DNA of 6,347 bases, taken from an uncultured Oscillospiraceae bacterium. GTDB taxonomy: Bacteria > Bacillota > Clostridia > Oscillospirales > Oscillospiraceae. Position numbers and translations under genes: made by a program. Below the pieces are notes generated by a model. That model searched no databases and had not been told where the DNA came from. It was given only the letters and a program-made list of their open reading frames with translations. Shown here piece after piece: positions 1 through 6,329 of this stretch; the stretch's first letter is position 1; each line of letters starts with the position of its first letter. The stretch spans positions 1-6,347 of the forward strand of contig CAAELC010000099.1 of NCBI GenBank assembly GCA_900756715.1, in the 5' to 3' direction.

Positions 1-94
1 GGGGATTTTTTCCTGCTGCATTCCCATGCATGCGATCTATGCCACCAGCGTTATACCTAAATAGAATTCTCCGCGTCTACGCCTGAAAAGCATA

Positions 95-128
95 AAAAAC
101 ACCGGGAATAGCCATTCCCGGTGTTTTT
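95..128. terminator. Bidirectional intrinsic terminator
   Basis: A perfect 15-bp inverted repeat (95-109 with 114-128) encloses a 4-nt loop (110-113). The core of each arm is GC-rich (CACCGGGAAT) and the outer five pairs are A:T. Read on the minus strand the stem runs into six T, and on the plus strand it ends in five T followed by CTTG, so it can act in both directions. It lies about 115 nt beyond the putP stop codon and probably ends that transcript. It may also end a plus-strand gene arriving from outside the window, because plus-strand frames stop at 58-64. Confidence 0.9.
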
Positions 129-155
129 CTTGTAAACTTGTAAATTAGCTTCGCC

Positions 156-185
156 GCTCCCGGAGGATAGGCCTCTATCCGGAGC
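156..185. repeat. Bulged inverted repeat in the putP 3' region
   Basis: GCTCC (156-160) pairs with GGAGC (181-185), and GGATAG (165-170) pairs with CTATCC (175-180). The loop is GCCT and there is a 4-nt bulge at 161-164. In the minus-strand putP transcript this would fold between the stop codon and the strong terminator at 95-128. It has no T-tract, so it is more likely an mRNA 3' structure than a terminator. An 8-bp tandem repeat (CTTGTAAA twice, 129-144) lies between the two structures. Its significance is unknown. Confidence 0.3.
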
Positions 186-242
186 AGCTTTCTGCCGGAT
201 GTACGCGTATTCTAAAGGTCCGGCCGATGATATGCACCTGCC

Positions 243-1697
243 CTATTCTTCGAATGCGACGCAGCGGTCAAACAGCTCCTCCACTTCCTTGCCGGGGGCA
301 GGGCTCAGCAGGGAGGCCACCACTGCCGCCAGCAGGCTGGCGGCGAAGGCGGGGATGATTTCATAAATTCCCGTGCCGGAAAGGAAAGCCAGCCACAGGC
401 CGTCTACCACGGCGCCAACCACAATGCCGGCAACGGCGCCGGAGAAGGTGAAACGCTTCCAGAACAGGCTGAGCAGAATGGCCGGGCCGAAGGCCGCGCC
501 AAACACGCCCCACGCGTTGGATACCAGAGACATGATAGAGCCCGAGCCGGGATTGGAGGCAATGAGCAGCGCAACCACCGAGATGACCAGCACCACCAGC
601 CGGCCTGCCCACATCATCTCCTTGTCGCTGGCCTTGCCCTTGCGCAGCACAGGCTTGTACACATCGCTGGCGAAGGCGCTGGCCGCCATCAGAAGCTGCG
701 AGTCTGCCGTAGACATGGACGCTGCCAGCACTGCAGAGAGCAGCAGGCCGGAAATCACGCCGGGGAAGATTCGGCGCACCATGGTGATGAACACCAGCGA
801 GTGGCCGTTGATGGACTCGTCATATCCAAGGAACAAGCGGCCGATGATGCCCACAGCGGCGGCAAAGATGACGATAAGCACCGTCCATGTGATGCCGATC
901 TTAGCGGATTTTTTCAGGCTCTTCTGGGATTCCAGAGACATGAAGCGGATGATGATATGGGGCATACCGAAATAGCCCAGCCCCCAGCCGAGGCCGGACA
1001 CAACATCCTTCCAGTTGCCAAAGGCGTTGAAATAGTTGGGGGTATCCACCGGGTGAACGCCTGCTCCCTTGAGCATGAACAGGGCAAAAATCGGCGCAAT
1101 GAGCAGCGCGCCCAGCATCAGCATGCCCTGGAAGAAATCCGTCCAGCACACAGCGGAGAAGCCGCCCAGGAAGGTATAGGCGATGATGATGAGGGATGCC
1201 AGATACATAGCCGCCGTCTCGTCCATGCCGGTAACGGTGTTGAACAGCGTGCCGCAGGCCTTCACGCTGGAAGCGGCGTACACAGTGTAGGCCACCAGAA
1301 AGATCACCGCGCAGATGATCTGCAGCGCCTTGGACTTGGAGAGAAACCGGTTGGTCAGATACTGGGGGATGGTAATGGAGTCACCGGCTACAATGGAAAA
1401 ACGCCGCAGGCGGGGCGCCTCTGCCAGCCAGCTGATGGTATAGCCGATGGCAAGACCCACGGAAATCCACACCTGCCCCACGCCCAGCGCATAGATGGAA
1501 GTGGGCAGTCCCATCAGCACCCATGCGCTCATATCCGAAGCACCGGCAGACAGCGCCGTGACCCACGGGCCCATCTGGCGCCCGCCCAGAAAATAGGTTT
1601 TCTCCCCGCCGGACTTGTTTTTGAAGAAGAAAAACACACCGATGGAGAGCATGAAAACAAGATAAATGACGAATACGATAATTTCACTGAGTTTCAT
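243..1697 (-). CDS. putP: Sodium/proline symporter (PutP, SSS family)
   Basis: This 484-residue inner-membrane protein probably couples Na+ entry to L-proline uptake, for nutrition or osmoprotection. It has the length and roughly 13 hydrophobic segments usual for the solute:sodium symporter family. The N-terminal signature SAGASDMSAW (50-59) contains D55 and S57, which sit at the same positions as the Na+-site residues of E. coli PutP (compared from memory). G58 of the E. coli protein is Ala here. Other PutP-like blocks are YTFLGGFSAVCWTD (174-187), GWGLGYFGMPHII (237-249), and SAVLAASMST (321-330), whose S329/T330 match the E. coli Ser-Thr Na+ ligands. GLYEIIP of PutP appears as GIYEIIP (443-449). 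The ATG start has AGGAGA six nt upstream (1704-1709). The gene follows tetR on the same strand after 185 bp and has its own promoter, so it is probably a separate unit. A related substrate such as pantothenate is possible, but the full-length similarity favours proline. Confidence 0.93.
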   Translation of the reverse strand: MKLSEIIVFVIYLVFMLSIGVFFFFKNKSGGEKTYFLGGRQMGPWVTALSAGASDMSAWVLMGLPTSIYALGVGQVWISVGLAIGYTISWLAEAPRLRRFSIVAGDSITIPQYLTNRFLSKSKALQIICAVIFLVAYTVYAASSVKACGTLFNTVTGMDETAAMYLASLIIIAYTFLGGFSAVCWTDFFQGMLMLGALLIAPIFALFMLKGAGVHPVDTPNYFNAFGNWKDVVSGLGWGLGYFGMPHIIIRFMSLESQKSLKKSAKIGITWTVLIVIFAAAVGIIGRLFLGYDESINGHSLVFITMVRRIFPGVISGLLLSAVLAASMSTADSQLLMAASAFASDVYKPVLRKGKASDKEMMWAGRLVVLVISVVALLIASNPGSGSIMSLVSNAWGVFGAAFGPAILLSLFWKRFTFSGAVAGIVVGAVVDGLWLAFLSGTGIYEIIPAFAASLLAAVVASLLSPAPGKEVEELFDRCVAFEE

Positions 1698-1728
1698 TTG
1701 CTTTCTCCTAACTTACGACAATATGAGG

Positions 1729-1757
1729 ATTATAGCACACCAGAAAATAGACTGAAA
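1729..1757 (-). promoter_or_regulatory. putP promoter, extended -10 type
   Basis: On the minus strand the sequence TGCTATAAT (1729-1737) gives a perfect -10 hexamer with the TGn extension. At 17-bp spacing the -35 position (1752-1757) reads TTTCAG, a poor match, so the extended -10 would compensate. Transcription would start near 1722, giving a leader of about 25 nt that carries the AGGAGA ribosome site. The end of the large palindrome at 1756-1801 touches the -35 hexamer, which suggests regulation at this point. Confidence 0.72.
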
Positions 1758-1801
1758 TACAGAACGCGGTATAGACTTTAGTTTATACCGCGTTCTGTAT
1801 T
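1756..1801. repeat. 18-bp-arm palindrome upstream of putP (operator or terminator)
   Basis: Positions 1756-1773 are the exact reverse complement of 1784-1801 (arm AATACAGAACGCGGTATA). Three more pairs, one of them G:T, can close inside to leave a TTTA loop. It lies between the tetR stop and the putP promoter and overlaps the -35 position. Neither strand has a clean T-tract: the minus strand continues TCAGTCTATTTT and the plus strand ATTTAAG. It could be a weak terminator for the flippase-tetR transcript, a long DNA operator controlling putP, or both. The symmetry itself is certain and the function is inferred. Confidence 0.85.
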
Positions 1802-1869
1802 ATTTAAGAAAAATGTTTATTTTTAAGGGCGCTTATATAGACGAATATCAAGAATGTTCTTTAATCGGA

Positions 1870-1884
1870 GAAAAAATATTTTTC
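1870..1884 (-). terminator. Weak AT-only hairpin at the tetR stop
   Basis: GAAAAA (1870-1875) and TTTTTC (1879-1884) form a 6-bp inverted repeat that overlaps the tetR stop codon (1883-1885). Read on the minus strand it ends in a T-run followed by CTCC. With almost no G:C pairs and a 3-nt loop it would be a poor terminator. I list it because no better one immediately follows tetR. Confidence 0.2.
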
Positions 1885-2473
1885 AGGACGGTTCCCGAAA
1901 TCCCTGCAAAAACATGGGCATAACCTGTCTGGAGTAGCGGGCCAGTGCATATTCGCCGCCGCACAGGCACCAGTCATACATCAGCCCGCGCTCGAACATG
2001 GCATATGCCTTGACGATTTCATTGGCAGTCATATCCCGGCGAAGCTGCCCGCGTTCCTGTCCCCGGCGGATGGTCTGGTAAAGAATTCTGAAGTAGGTGC
2101 GGCCTCGGTCCAGCAGATGCTTTTCCCCTCGGGTGACCAGCTGAGAGGACAGCAGACGACTCAGCAGTTCCACGGAAACCGTGCTGTCAATCATGGTAAA
2201 CAGTTCCTGATTCAGATACACCAGCGTGTCTATGGCATCCGCCTCAGCGTCAATAGACGGCAGAAGCTCCTCATACTTTTCGTCGAAAAGCACGGAAAGC
2301 GAACCCAGCAGCGCATCCTTTCCCTCGAAGTAATGGTAAAAGGAGCCCTTTGAGGTTTCGGACTCAAAGACGATGTCCTCTACGGTGGTGTTTTCATAGC
2401 CCTGCTCATAAAACAGCTTCCAAGCCGCTGAAACGATCCGCGCCTTTGTGTTGCGCCCGGTCTTTTTTGCCAT
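1883..2473 (-). CDS. TetR/AcrR-family transcriptional regulator
   Basis: A 196-residue protein with the two-part TetR layout. The N-terminal helix-turn-helix DNA-binding domain spans about residues 10-56: ARIVSAAWKLFYEQGYENTT is followed by VEDIVFESETSKGSFYHYF. The SKGSFYHYFEGKDALL block (41-56) is the family's recognition-helix signature. Residues 60-196 form a helical ligand-binding and dimerisation half with no recognisable ligand motif. Length is typical (about 190-210). The ATG start has a GGGGG Shine-Dalgarno (2481-2485) directly abutting the stop of the upstream flippase gene. The 12-nt gap and shared strand make it the second gene of that operon, so it probably senses a compound related to the flippase, possibly with feedback on their common promoter. 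The inducer and operator are unknown. The family call is secure; the role is inferred. Confidence 0.93.
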   Translation of the reverse strand: MAKKTGRNTKARIVSAAWKLFYEQGYENTTVEDIVFESETSKGSFYHYFEGKDALLGSLSVLFDEKYEELLPSIDAEADAIDTLVYLNQELFTMIDSTVSVELLSRLLSSQLVTRGEKHLLDRGRTYFRILYQTIRRGQERGQLRRDMTANEIVKAYAMFERGLMYDWCLCGGEYALARYSRQVMPMFLQGFREPS

Positions 2474-2485
2474 TGTTTCGCCCCC

Positions 2486-4003
2486 TTATCGCCGGGTAAT
2501 CCGGCGCAGCATACCGCTGACAAGTCCCCGCTCATACCGATTCATGCCAAACAGCCACATGCTGGCGGCATACACCGCCGCATATATGCAGCCCCACAAA
2601 ACTACGCCGCTGTAGCCGTGTGCCGGGGCGAAGCGCGCAATCAGCACGGCCACCGCCGCCGGAAGCACCAGCGCCGGAAGCAGGTGGGTGATATGCCGCC
2701 AGAACGCGGGGATATTCAGGCCAATCCGCCTGTAATAGTACCAGTTCATCAGCAGCACCTCGCCGGTAAAGGTGGCAAGCATGGTGCCGATGGCTGCGCC
2801 CAGCCCCTGCCAGCGCATGCACAGGGGAATGCTGACCAGCGCGTTGCACACCGCCACCCCCGCATAGACAAGAGAGCGGAAGCGATGCATATTCTTGGCT
2901 TTTTGTATTTCAATGCCCACGGTCTGCACATTGGGCCAGATACAGGCGAACATCAGCACCAGCGCAGTGGCATAGTCCACGGCAAACTGCTCTCCGCCGC
3001 CCCACAGCACCACAAACTGACGCCCCACGGCGACAAACCCCCAAAGCACGCAACTCAGCAGGATAAACTGGAGCCTGCCAACCTTGGTGAACAGGGCATC
3101 CAACTCGCGGACAGGTCGTTCTTCGGCCACCAGACGGTGAACGCGGGGCGTCAGTACCCCGGCAATGGCCGTAGAAAAGGCCAGAAAGTAGGTGTTGAGC
3201 TGAGCCGCCACCACATAGATGGTAACGGCTGTGGTTCCGTGAATCCATCCCAGCAGCAGCCGGTCAATGCTCCAGTTGAAGTTATCCACCACGATGCCGA
3301 TGAACACATACATGGTAAAGCCGCACATCTCCCGCATCAGGCCAAAGTCATAGTTGCGGAAGGCAAAGGGCATCCGCAGCTTTACCAGACAGTAAAACAC
3401 ATTCACAAGCCCACTGGCAATGGTAAACAGCAGGGAAACCACCGTCAGCGCCACGGAACGGTAGCCGAGCAGCAGCAGGGGAATCATAATCAGCGGATTG
3501 AGCACCTGCTTGCCCATGGCCAGAATCTTTTGAAAAAGATAGCGCTCATGTATGGTGACATGGGACTCAAACACGCTGATAGGCAGCGCCAGTGCTGCGT
3601 TTACCGACATGATGCGCAGCAGCTTTTCGCCCAGCGCGATTTCCTCTGCAGACAGCTTTTTGCCAAAAATAACCTCCCCATGGGCGGACAGGAAAAAGCC
3701 GATGGCCAGCAGCAGCGCTCCCAATGCCGTGTAGGTAAGCAGGAACATGCCGTTGAGTTTGGCCATGTTCTTTTTGTCGTGTGCCACCTTGAACCGGGAG
3801 TAGTAGCGCACATAGGCGCTGCTCAGCCCCAGACTCAGCAGGTTCAGATAGGAAATAATGGGCAGCACCAGATTATATACTCCGTATTCGCTGTCTCCCA
3901 GCCGGGTAATCATCACCGGGGTGTACACCAGGGAAATGATGGTGCTGAGGGCCATGGAGATATAGGACAGGACTGCTCCCACCCGAATCTGATTGACTTT
4001 CAA
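2486..4003 (-). CDS. Oligosaccharide flippase-like membrane protein (MOP superfamily)
   Basis: About 505 residues from the TTG start at 4003-4001. Roughly 14 hydrophobic segments spread over the whole protein, with a short basic C-terminus (MLRRITRR). The N-terminus resembles Firmicutes Wzx-like polysaccharide transporters: VNQIRVGAVLSYIS (3-16), VYTPVMITRLGDSEYGVYNL (26-45), then SYLNLLSLGLSSAYVRYYSR (51-70). The second half repeats the MOP layout, including FNWSIDRLLLGWI (242-254), and ends in TM pairs near 440-486. Such proteins flip lipid-linked oligosaccharides or related lipid precursors across the membrane by antiport. No glycosyltransferase or polymerase genes lie beside it, so the substrate is open; cell-wall precursor, exopolysaccharide or drug export are alternatives. 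An upstream in-frame TTG at 4030 would add nine residues but would place the Shine-Dalgarno inside the gene, so I chose the downstream TTG. tetR follows in the same operon. Confidence 0.85.
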   Translation of the reverse strand: MKVNQIRVGAVLSYISMALSTIISLVYTPVMITRLGDSEYGVYNLVLPIISYLNLLSLGLSSAYVRYYSRFKVAHDKKNMAKLNGMFLLTYTALGALLLAIGFFLSAHGEVIFGKKLSAEEIALGEKLLRIMSVNAALALPISVFESHVTIHERYLFQKILAMGKQVLNPLIMIPLLLLGYRSVALTVVSLLFTIASGLVNVFYCLVKLRMPFAFRNYDFGLMREMCGFTMYVFIGIVVDNFNWSIDRLLLGWIHGTTAVTIYVVAAQLNTYFLAFSTAIAGVLTPRVHRLVAEERPVRELDALFTKVGRLQFILLSCVLWGFVAVGRQFVVLWGGGEQFAVDYATALVLMFACIWPNVQTVGIEIQKAKNMHRFRSLVYAGVAVCNALVSIPLCMRWQGLGAAIGTMLATFTGEVLLMNWYYYRRIGLNIPAFWRHITHLLPALVLPAAVAVLIARFAPAHGYSGVVLWGCIYAAVYAASMWLFGMNRYERGLVSGMLRRITRR

Positions 4004-4011
4004 GCCATTCA

Positions 4012-4018
4012 CTCCTCT
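4012..4018 (-). promoter_or_regulatory. Ribosome binding site fixing the flippase TTG start
   Basis: On the minus strand AGAGGAG is followed by eight nt and then TTG (4003-4001). An ATG at 4008-4006 is out of frame and meets a stop after two codons, so it is not the start. The strong Shine-Dalgarno at ideal spacing decides for TTG, giving the N-terminus MKVNQIRV. Confidence 0.75.
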
Positions 4019-4066
4019 ATATGCGGCCAAATGGGCCGAAAAAGTTCGTGTGAATTACACAATCCT

Positions 4067-4077
4067 GTATATTATAC
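4067..4077. promoter_or_regulatory. Short palindrome over the flippase -10, candidate operator
   Basis: GTATA-T-TATAC is an 11-bp palindrome that covers the -10 hexamer of the flippase-tetR promoter. A TetR-family dimer bound here would block the promoter. Half of the symmetry comes from the -10 sequence itself, so chance is a real alternative. The same GTATA/TATAC half-sites occur, with wider spacing, inside the palindrome at 1756-1801. Confidence 0.3.
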
Positions 4078-4099
4078 TGTTTTTTGCCTGATCTGTAAA
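4071..4099 (-). promoter_or_regulatory. Promoter of the flippase-tetR operon
   Basis: On the minus strand TTTACA (4094-4099, five of six consensus bases) and TATAAT (4071-4076, perfect) are separated by exactly 17 bp. This is a strong sigma-A-type promoter. The start point should fall near 4064, leaving a leader of about 60 nt before the TTG start. It diverges from the typA promoter, whose -35 lies about 115 bp away. Confidence 0.85.
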
Positions 4100-4163
4100 G
4101 TGGTTGGTTGTAAACATTCCGTGGGGAGGGGGTGGAAACGCCCGGAAAAGCCTTTTTCAGGAA

Positions 4164-4203
4164 CAATTTTGTTTCCATCTTCGTAGATTGAAACAAAAAA
4201 TTG
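4164..4203. repeat. Imperfect inverted repeat upstream of the typA promoter
   Basis: TTTTGTTTC (4167-4175) pairs with GAAACAAAA (4190-4198). After one C/T mismatch, ATCT (4177-4180) pairs with AGAT (4185-4188) around a TCGT loop. CAA (4164-4166) can also pair with TTG (4201-4203) past a 2-nt bulge. The element ends ten bp before the typA -35 hexamer and lies outside both predicted transcripts. It is therefore more likely a protein-binding site or DNA structure than an RNA element. A competing 7-bp pairing (TGGAAAC 4133-4139 with GTTTCCA 4171-4177) shares one arm. Confidence 0.6.
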
Positions 4204-4212
4204 CGGAAACAC

Positions 4213-4241
4213 TTGCAATCGGACGAAAAGAAGCATATAAT
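4213..4241 (+). promoter_or_regulatory. typA promoter
   Basis: TTGCAA (4213-4218, four of six) and TATAAT (4236-4241, perfect) are spaced by 17 bp, a good sigma-A-type promoter. Transcription should begin near 4248, giving a leader of roughly 58 nt before the TTG start. I saw no riboswitch-like structure in the leader. Confidence 0.83.
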
Positions 4242-4290
4242 ACATAGGTTAGTGCAAAAGATACACACAGGTATTAAATCAGCCATGAGA

Positions 4291-4296
4291 AAGGGG
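4291..4296 (+). promoter_or_regulatory. Ribosome binding site fixing the typA TTG start
   Basis: AAGGGG ends nine nt before TTG at 4306. The resulting N-terminus MKNEKLRNVAIIAHVDHGKT matches the usual Firmicutes TypA beginning. The in-frame ATG at 4285 would add seven residues, has no purine-rich site at proper spacing, and would put AAGGGG inside the gene, so it is less likely. Confidence 0.75.
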
Positions 4297-4305
4297 CTTT
4301 TACAT

Positions 4306-6138
4306 TTGAAAAACGAGAAGCTGAGAAATGTAGCCATCATCGCCCATGTTGACCACGGCAAAACCACGCTGGTGGACGAGATGCTCAAGCAGGGCGGCGT
4401 ATACCGGGAAAATCAGGAGACGGTGGACCGCGTGATGGACTCCAATGATCTGGAGCGCGAGCGCGGCATCACCATTCTTGCCAAAAACACCGCCATCCAA
4501 TACGGAGATACCAAGATCAATATCGTGGATACGCCGGGCCACGCCGACTTTGGCGGTGAGGTGGAGCGTATCCTGAAAATGGTCAACGGCGTCATTCTGC
4601 TGGTGGACGCAGCGGAAGGTCCCATGCCCCAGACCCGCTTTGTGCTGAGCCGCGCGTTGGAGCTGGGCCACCGCGTCATTGTGGTCATCAATAAGATTGA
4701 CCGTCCCGATCAGCGCATCCATGAGGTGGTAGACGAGGTACTGGAGCTTTTGCTGGATTTGGATGCCACAGACGAGCAGCTGGACTCTCCCATGCTGTTC
4801 TGTTCTGCCCGGCAGGGCATTGCGTCCTATTCTCCCGATGTGCCCGGCACCGACCTCAAGCCACTGTTTGATACCATTCTGGACTATATCCCTGCCCCTG
4901 AGGCCGATCTGGATCAGCCCTTCCAGATGCTGGTGTCTGCCATTGACTACAACGAGTTTGTGGGCCGTATTGCCATTGGCCGGGTAGAGCGCGGCACGCT
5001 GAAGCAGAATCAGGAGATTGCGGTCTGCAACTATCACGATCCCGATGCACCGGCGAAGAAAGCCAAGGCCGTGTCCATGTACGAGTTTGAAGGACTTGGC
5101 AAGAAGCCAATCACGGTTGCAACTGCGGGCAATATCATCGCCATGTCCGGCATTGGTGACATCACCATCGGCGATACCATCTGCCAGATCGATTGTGTGG
5201 AGGCCCTGCCCTTTGTGAAGATTTCTGCCCCCACGGTGGAGATGACCTTCTCCATCAACGACTCTCCCTATGCCGGGCGCGAGGGGAAGTTCGTCACCTC
5301 CCGCCAGCTGCGTGACCGTCTGTTCCGCGAGACGCTGAAGGATGTGTCTCTGCGTGTCAGCGAGATTGAGGGCGCCAGCGATGCCTTCAATGTGGCGGGC
5401 CGCGGCGAAATGAGCCTGTCCCTCCTGATTGAAACCATGCGCCGGGAGGGCTATGAATTTCAGGTGTCTCCCCCCCGCGTGCTGTATCAGGAGATTGATG
5501 GCAAGAAATGCGAGCCTATGGAGCGTCTGGTGGTGGATGTGCCGTCTGAGTCCGTGGGCGCCGTCATTGAAAAGATCGGTGCCCGGAAGGGTGACCTGCT
5601 GGAGATGAATCCCATCGGCAGCCGCATGAAGCTGGAATTTCTGGTGCCCGCCCGCGGTCTGTTTGGCTATCGCAACGAGTTCTTGACCGATACCCGGGGC
5701 GAGGGTATCATGGCTTCCGTATTTGACAGCTATGCCCCCTATAAGGGCGAACTGAACCGCCGCAATACCGGCTCTCTTGTGTCCTTTGAGACTGGCGAGG
5801 CCGTCAGCTATGGCCTGTTCAATGCGCAGGATCGCGGCGCACTGTTCATCGGTCCCGGCACCAAGGTTTATGAGGGCATGATTGTTGGCGTATCTCCCAA
5901 GCAGGAGGACATCACTGTCAATGTCTGCAAGAAAAAGCAGATGACCAATATGCGCGCTGCCGGCTCTGACGAGGCGCTGCGTCTGGTGCCGCCCCGGAAG
6001 ATGAGTCTGGAGCAGTGTCTGGAGTTCCTGGCAGATGACGAATTGCTGGAGGTCACGCCGGAAAGTCTGCGTATGCGCAAGACCATCCTCAACCATGAAA
6101 AGCGGATGAAGGCATCCCACGGCGGCAAGAAAAAATAA
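4306..6138 (+). CDS. typA: Ribosome-associated translational GTPase TypA/BipA
   Basis: From the TTG start the protein has 610 residues, the normal TypA/BipA size. It hydrolyses GTP on the ribosome, and the family is known for roles in 50S assembly and in growth under cold and other stress. All G motifs are intact: G1 AHVDHGKT (13-20), G2 RGIT (53-56), G3 DTPGH (75-79), G4 NKID (129-132), G5 SAR (166-168). An EF-Tu-like beta-barrel follows at about 200-290, then an EF-G-like domain III with SINDSPYAGREGKFVTSRQL, and a domain V containing GRGEMSLSLLIETMRREGYEFQ and PARGLFGYRNEFLTDTRGEG. The BipA-specific C-terminal domain carries PGTKVYEGMIVGVSP and KKKQMTNMRAAGSDEALRL. The conserved C-terminal domain separates it from EF-G, LepA and tetracycline-resistance proteins. 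It is monocistronic, with its own promoter, and ends in a lysine-rich tail. Confidence 0.97.
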   Translation: MKNEKLRNVAIIAHVDHGKTTLVDEMLKQGGVYRENQETVDRVMDSNDLERERGITILAKNTAIQYGDTKINIVDTPGHADFGGEVERILKMVNGVILLVDAAEGPMPQTRFVLSRALELGHRVIVVINKIDRPDQRIHEVVDEVLELLLDLDATDEQLDSPMLFCSARQGIASYSPDVPGTDLKPLFDTILDYIPAPEADLDQPFQMLVSAIDYNEFVGRIAIGRVERGTLKQNQEIAVCNYHDPDAPAKKAKAVSMYEFEGLGKKPITVATAGNIIAMSGIGDITIGDTICQIDCVEALPFVKISAPTVEMTFSINDSPYAGREGKFVTSRQLRDRLFRETLKDVSLRVSEIEGASDAFNVAGRGEMSLSLLIETMRREGYEFQVSPPRVLYQEIDGKKCEPMERLVVDVPSESVGAVIEKIGARKGDLLEMNPIGSRMKLEFLVPARGLFGYRNEFLTDTRGEGIMASVFDSYAPYKGELNRRNTGSLVSFETGEAVSYGLFNAQDRGALFIGPGTKVYEGMIVGVSPKQEDITVNVCKKKQMTNMRAAGSDEALRLVPPRKMSLEQCLEFLADDELLEVTPESLRMRKTILNHEKRMKASHGGKKK

Positions 6139-6147
6139 AATGCACGC

Positions 6148-6177
6148 GAAAGCCCCCGGCATAAGCCGGGGGCTTTC
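6148..6177 (+). terminator. typA terminator-like hairpin
   Basis: A perfect 13-bp stem (6148-6160 with 6165-6177) encloses an ATAA loop, nine nt after the typA stop. The stem is very GC-rich in its core (GCCCCCGGC). The T-run (CTTTC) lies inside the stem and the sequence then continues AGAAAATAATG, so it lacks a proper U-tract. It may terminate inefficiently or mainly protect the 3' end. Confidence 0.7.
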
Positions 6178-6209
6178 AGAAAATAATGAGATAAATATTG
6201 CATTTTATG

Positions 6210-6243
6210 CAGGAACGGCATGACCGAAGTCATGCCGTTCCTG
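6210..6243. terminator. Second hairpin downstream of typA
   Basis: A perfect 15-bp inverted repeat (6210-6224 with 6229-6243) around a CGAA loop. Only three T follow on the plus strand (TTTCAG), and the minus-strand side has no T-run. It could be a backup terminator for typA, a transcript-end stabiliser, or the 5' part of a larger repeated element extending to 6330. Confidence 0.55.
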
Positions 6244-6259
6244 TTTCAGCAGCCCTTGT

Positions 6260-6329
6260 CAGGCGGCTGTGTATACCATTTGCATTGTCAAACCTGCCTT
6301 GTAAGCAGCCGTCTGGGCCGCCCTTTTTT
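6260..6329 (+). other. Structured non-coding stretch ending in a T6 tract
   Basis: CAGGCGGCTG (6260-6269) pairs over its full length with CAGCCGTCTG (6306-6315), with one G:T pair. GGCGGC (6262-6267) can instead pair with GCCGCC (6317-6322), just before CTTTTTT (6324-6329). The two helices exclude each other, which resembles a terminator/antiterminator choice, although the second encloses a large loop. All three minus-strand frames are open over parts of this stretch, but none has a start codon with a ribosome site. I see no supportable gene from 6139 to the edge. Confidence 0.35.

Noticed and set aside
1..64. Possible C-terminal end of a plus-strand gene entering from the left edge (stops at 58-60 and 62-64), or the 5' end of a minus-strand gene starting at 27.
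   Set aside because: All three plus frames are open in this short stretch, so the frame cannot be chosen. The minus-strand ATG lacks a clear ribosome site and has only a weak promoter match. There are too few codons to recognise any family.
373..1781. Long plus-strand open frames opposite putP.
   Set aside because: They lie antisense to a clearly conserved symporter gene, have low-complexity composition rich in His, Gln, Arg and Gly, and have no convincing ribosome site. They are shadow frames of GC-rich codons.
1802..1868. AT-rich stretch with hairpin-like AAAAAT/ATTTTT repeats and TATA-like words, considered as a second putP promoter.
   Set aside because: No -35/-10 pair with acceptable spacing was found, and the repeats are A/T only, as expected by chance in such DNA.
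2618..4186. A 522-codon plus-strand open frame opposite the flippase gene.
   Set aside because: The His/Gln-rich translation is typical of the antisense of a hydrophobic membrane-protein gene. The minus-strand frame has a coherent 14-segment membrane protein, a strong promoter and a ribosome site.
4017..4388. Minus-strand 123-codon frame spanning the divergent promoter region.
   Set aside because: It overlaps the typA start, both promoters and the inverted repeat, has no ribosome site, and its Ser/Phe/Cys-rich translation resembles no family.
4300..6162. A 620-codon minus-strand open frame opposite typA.
   Set aside because: It is fully antisense to TypA, whose motifs are all intact. The product is His/Gln-rich without recognisable domains, and the frame arises from codon bias.
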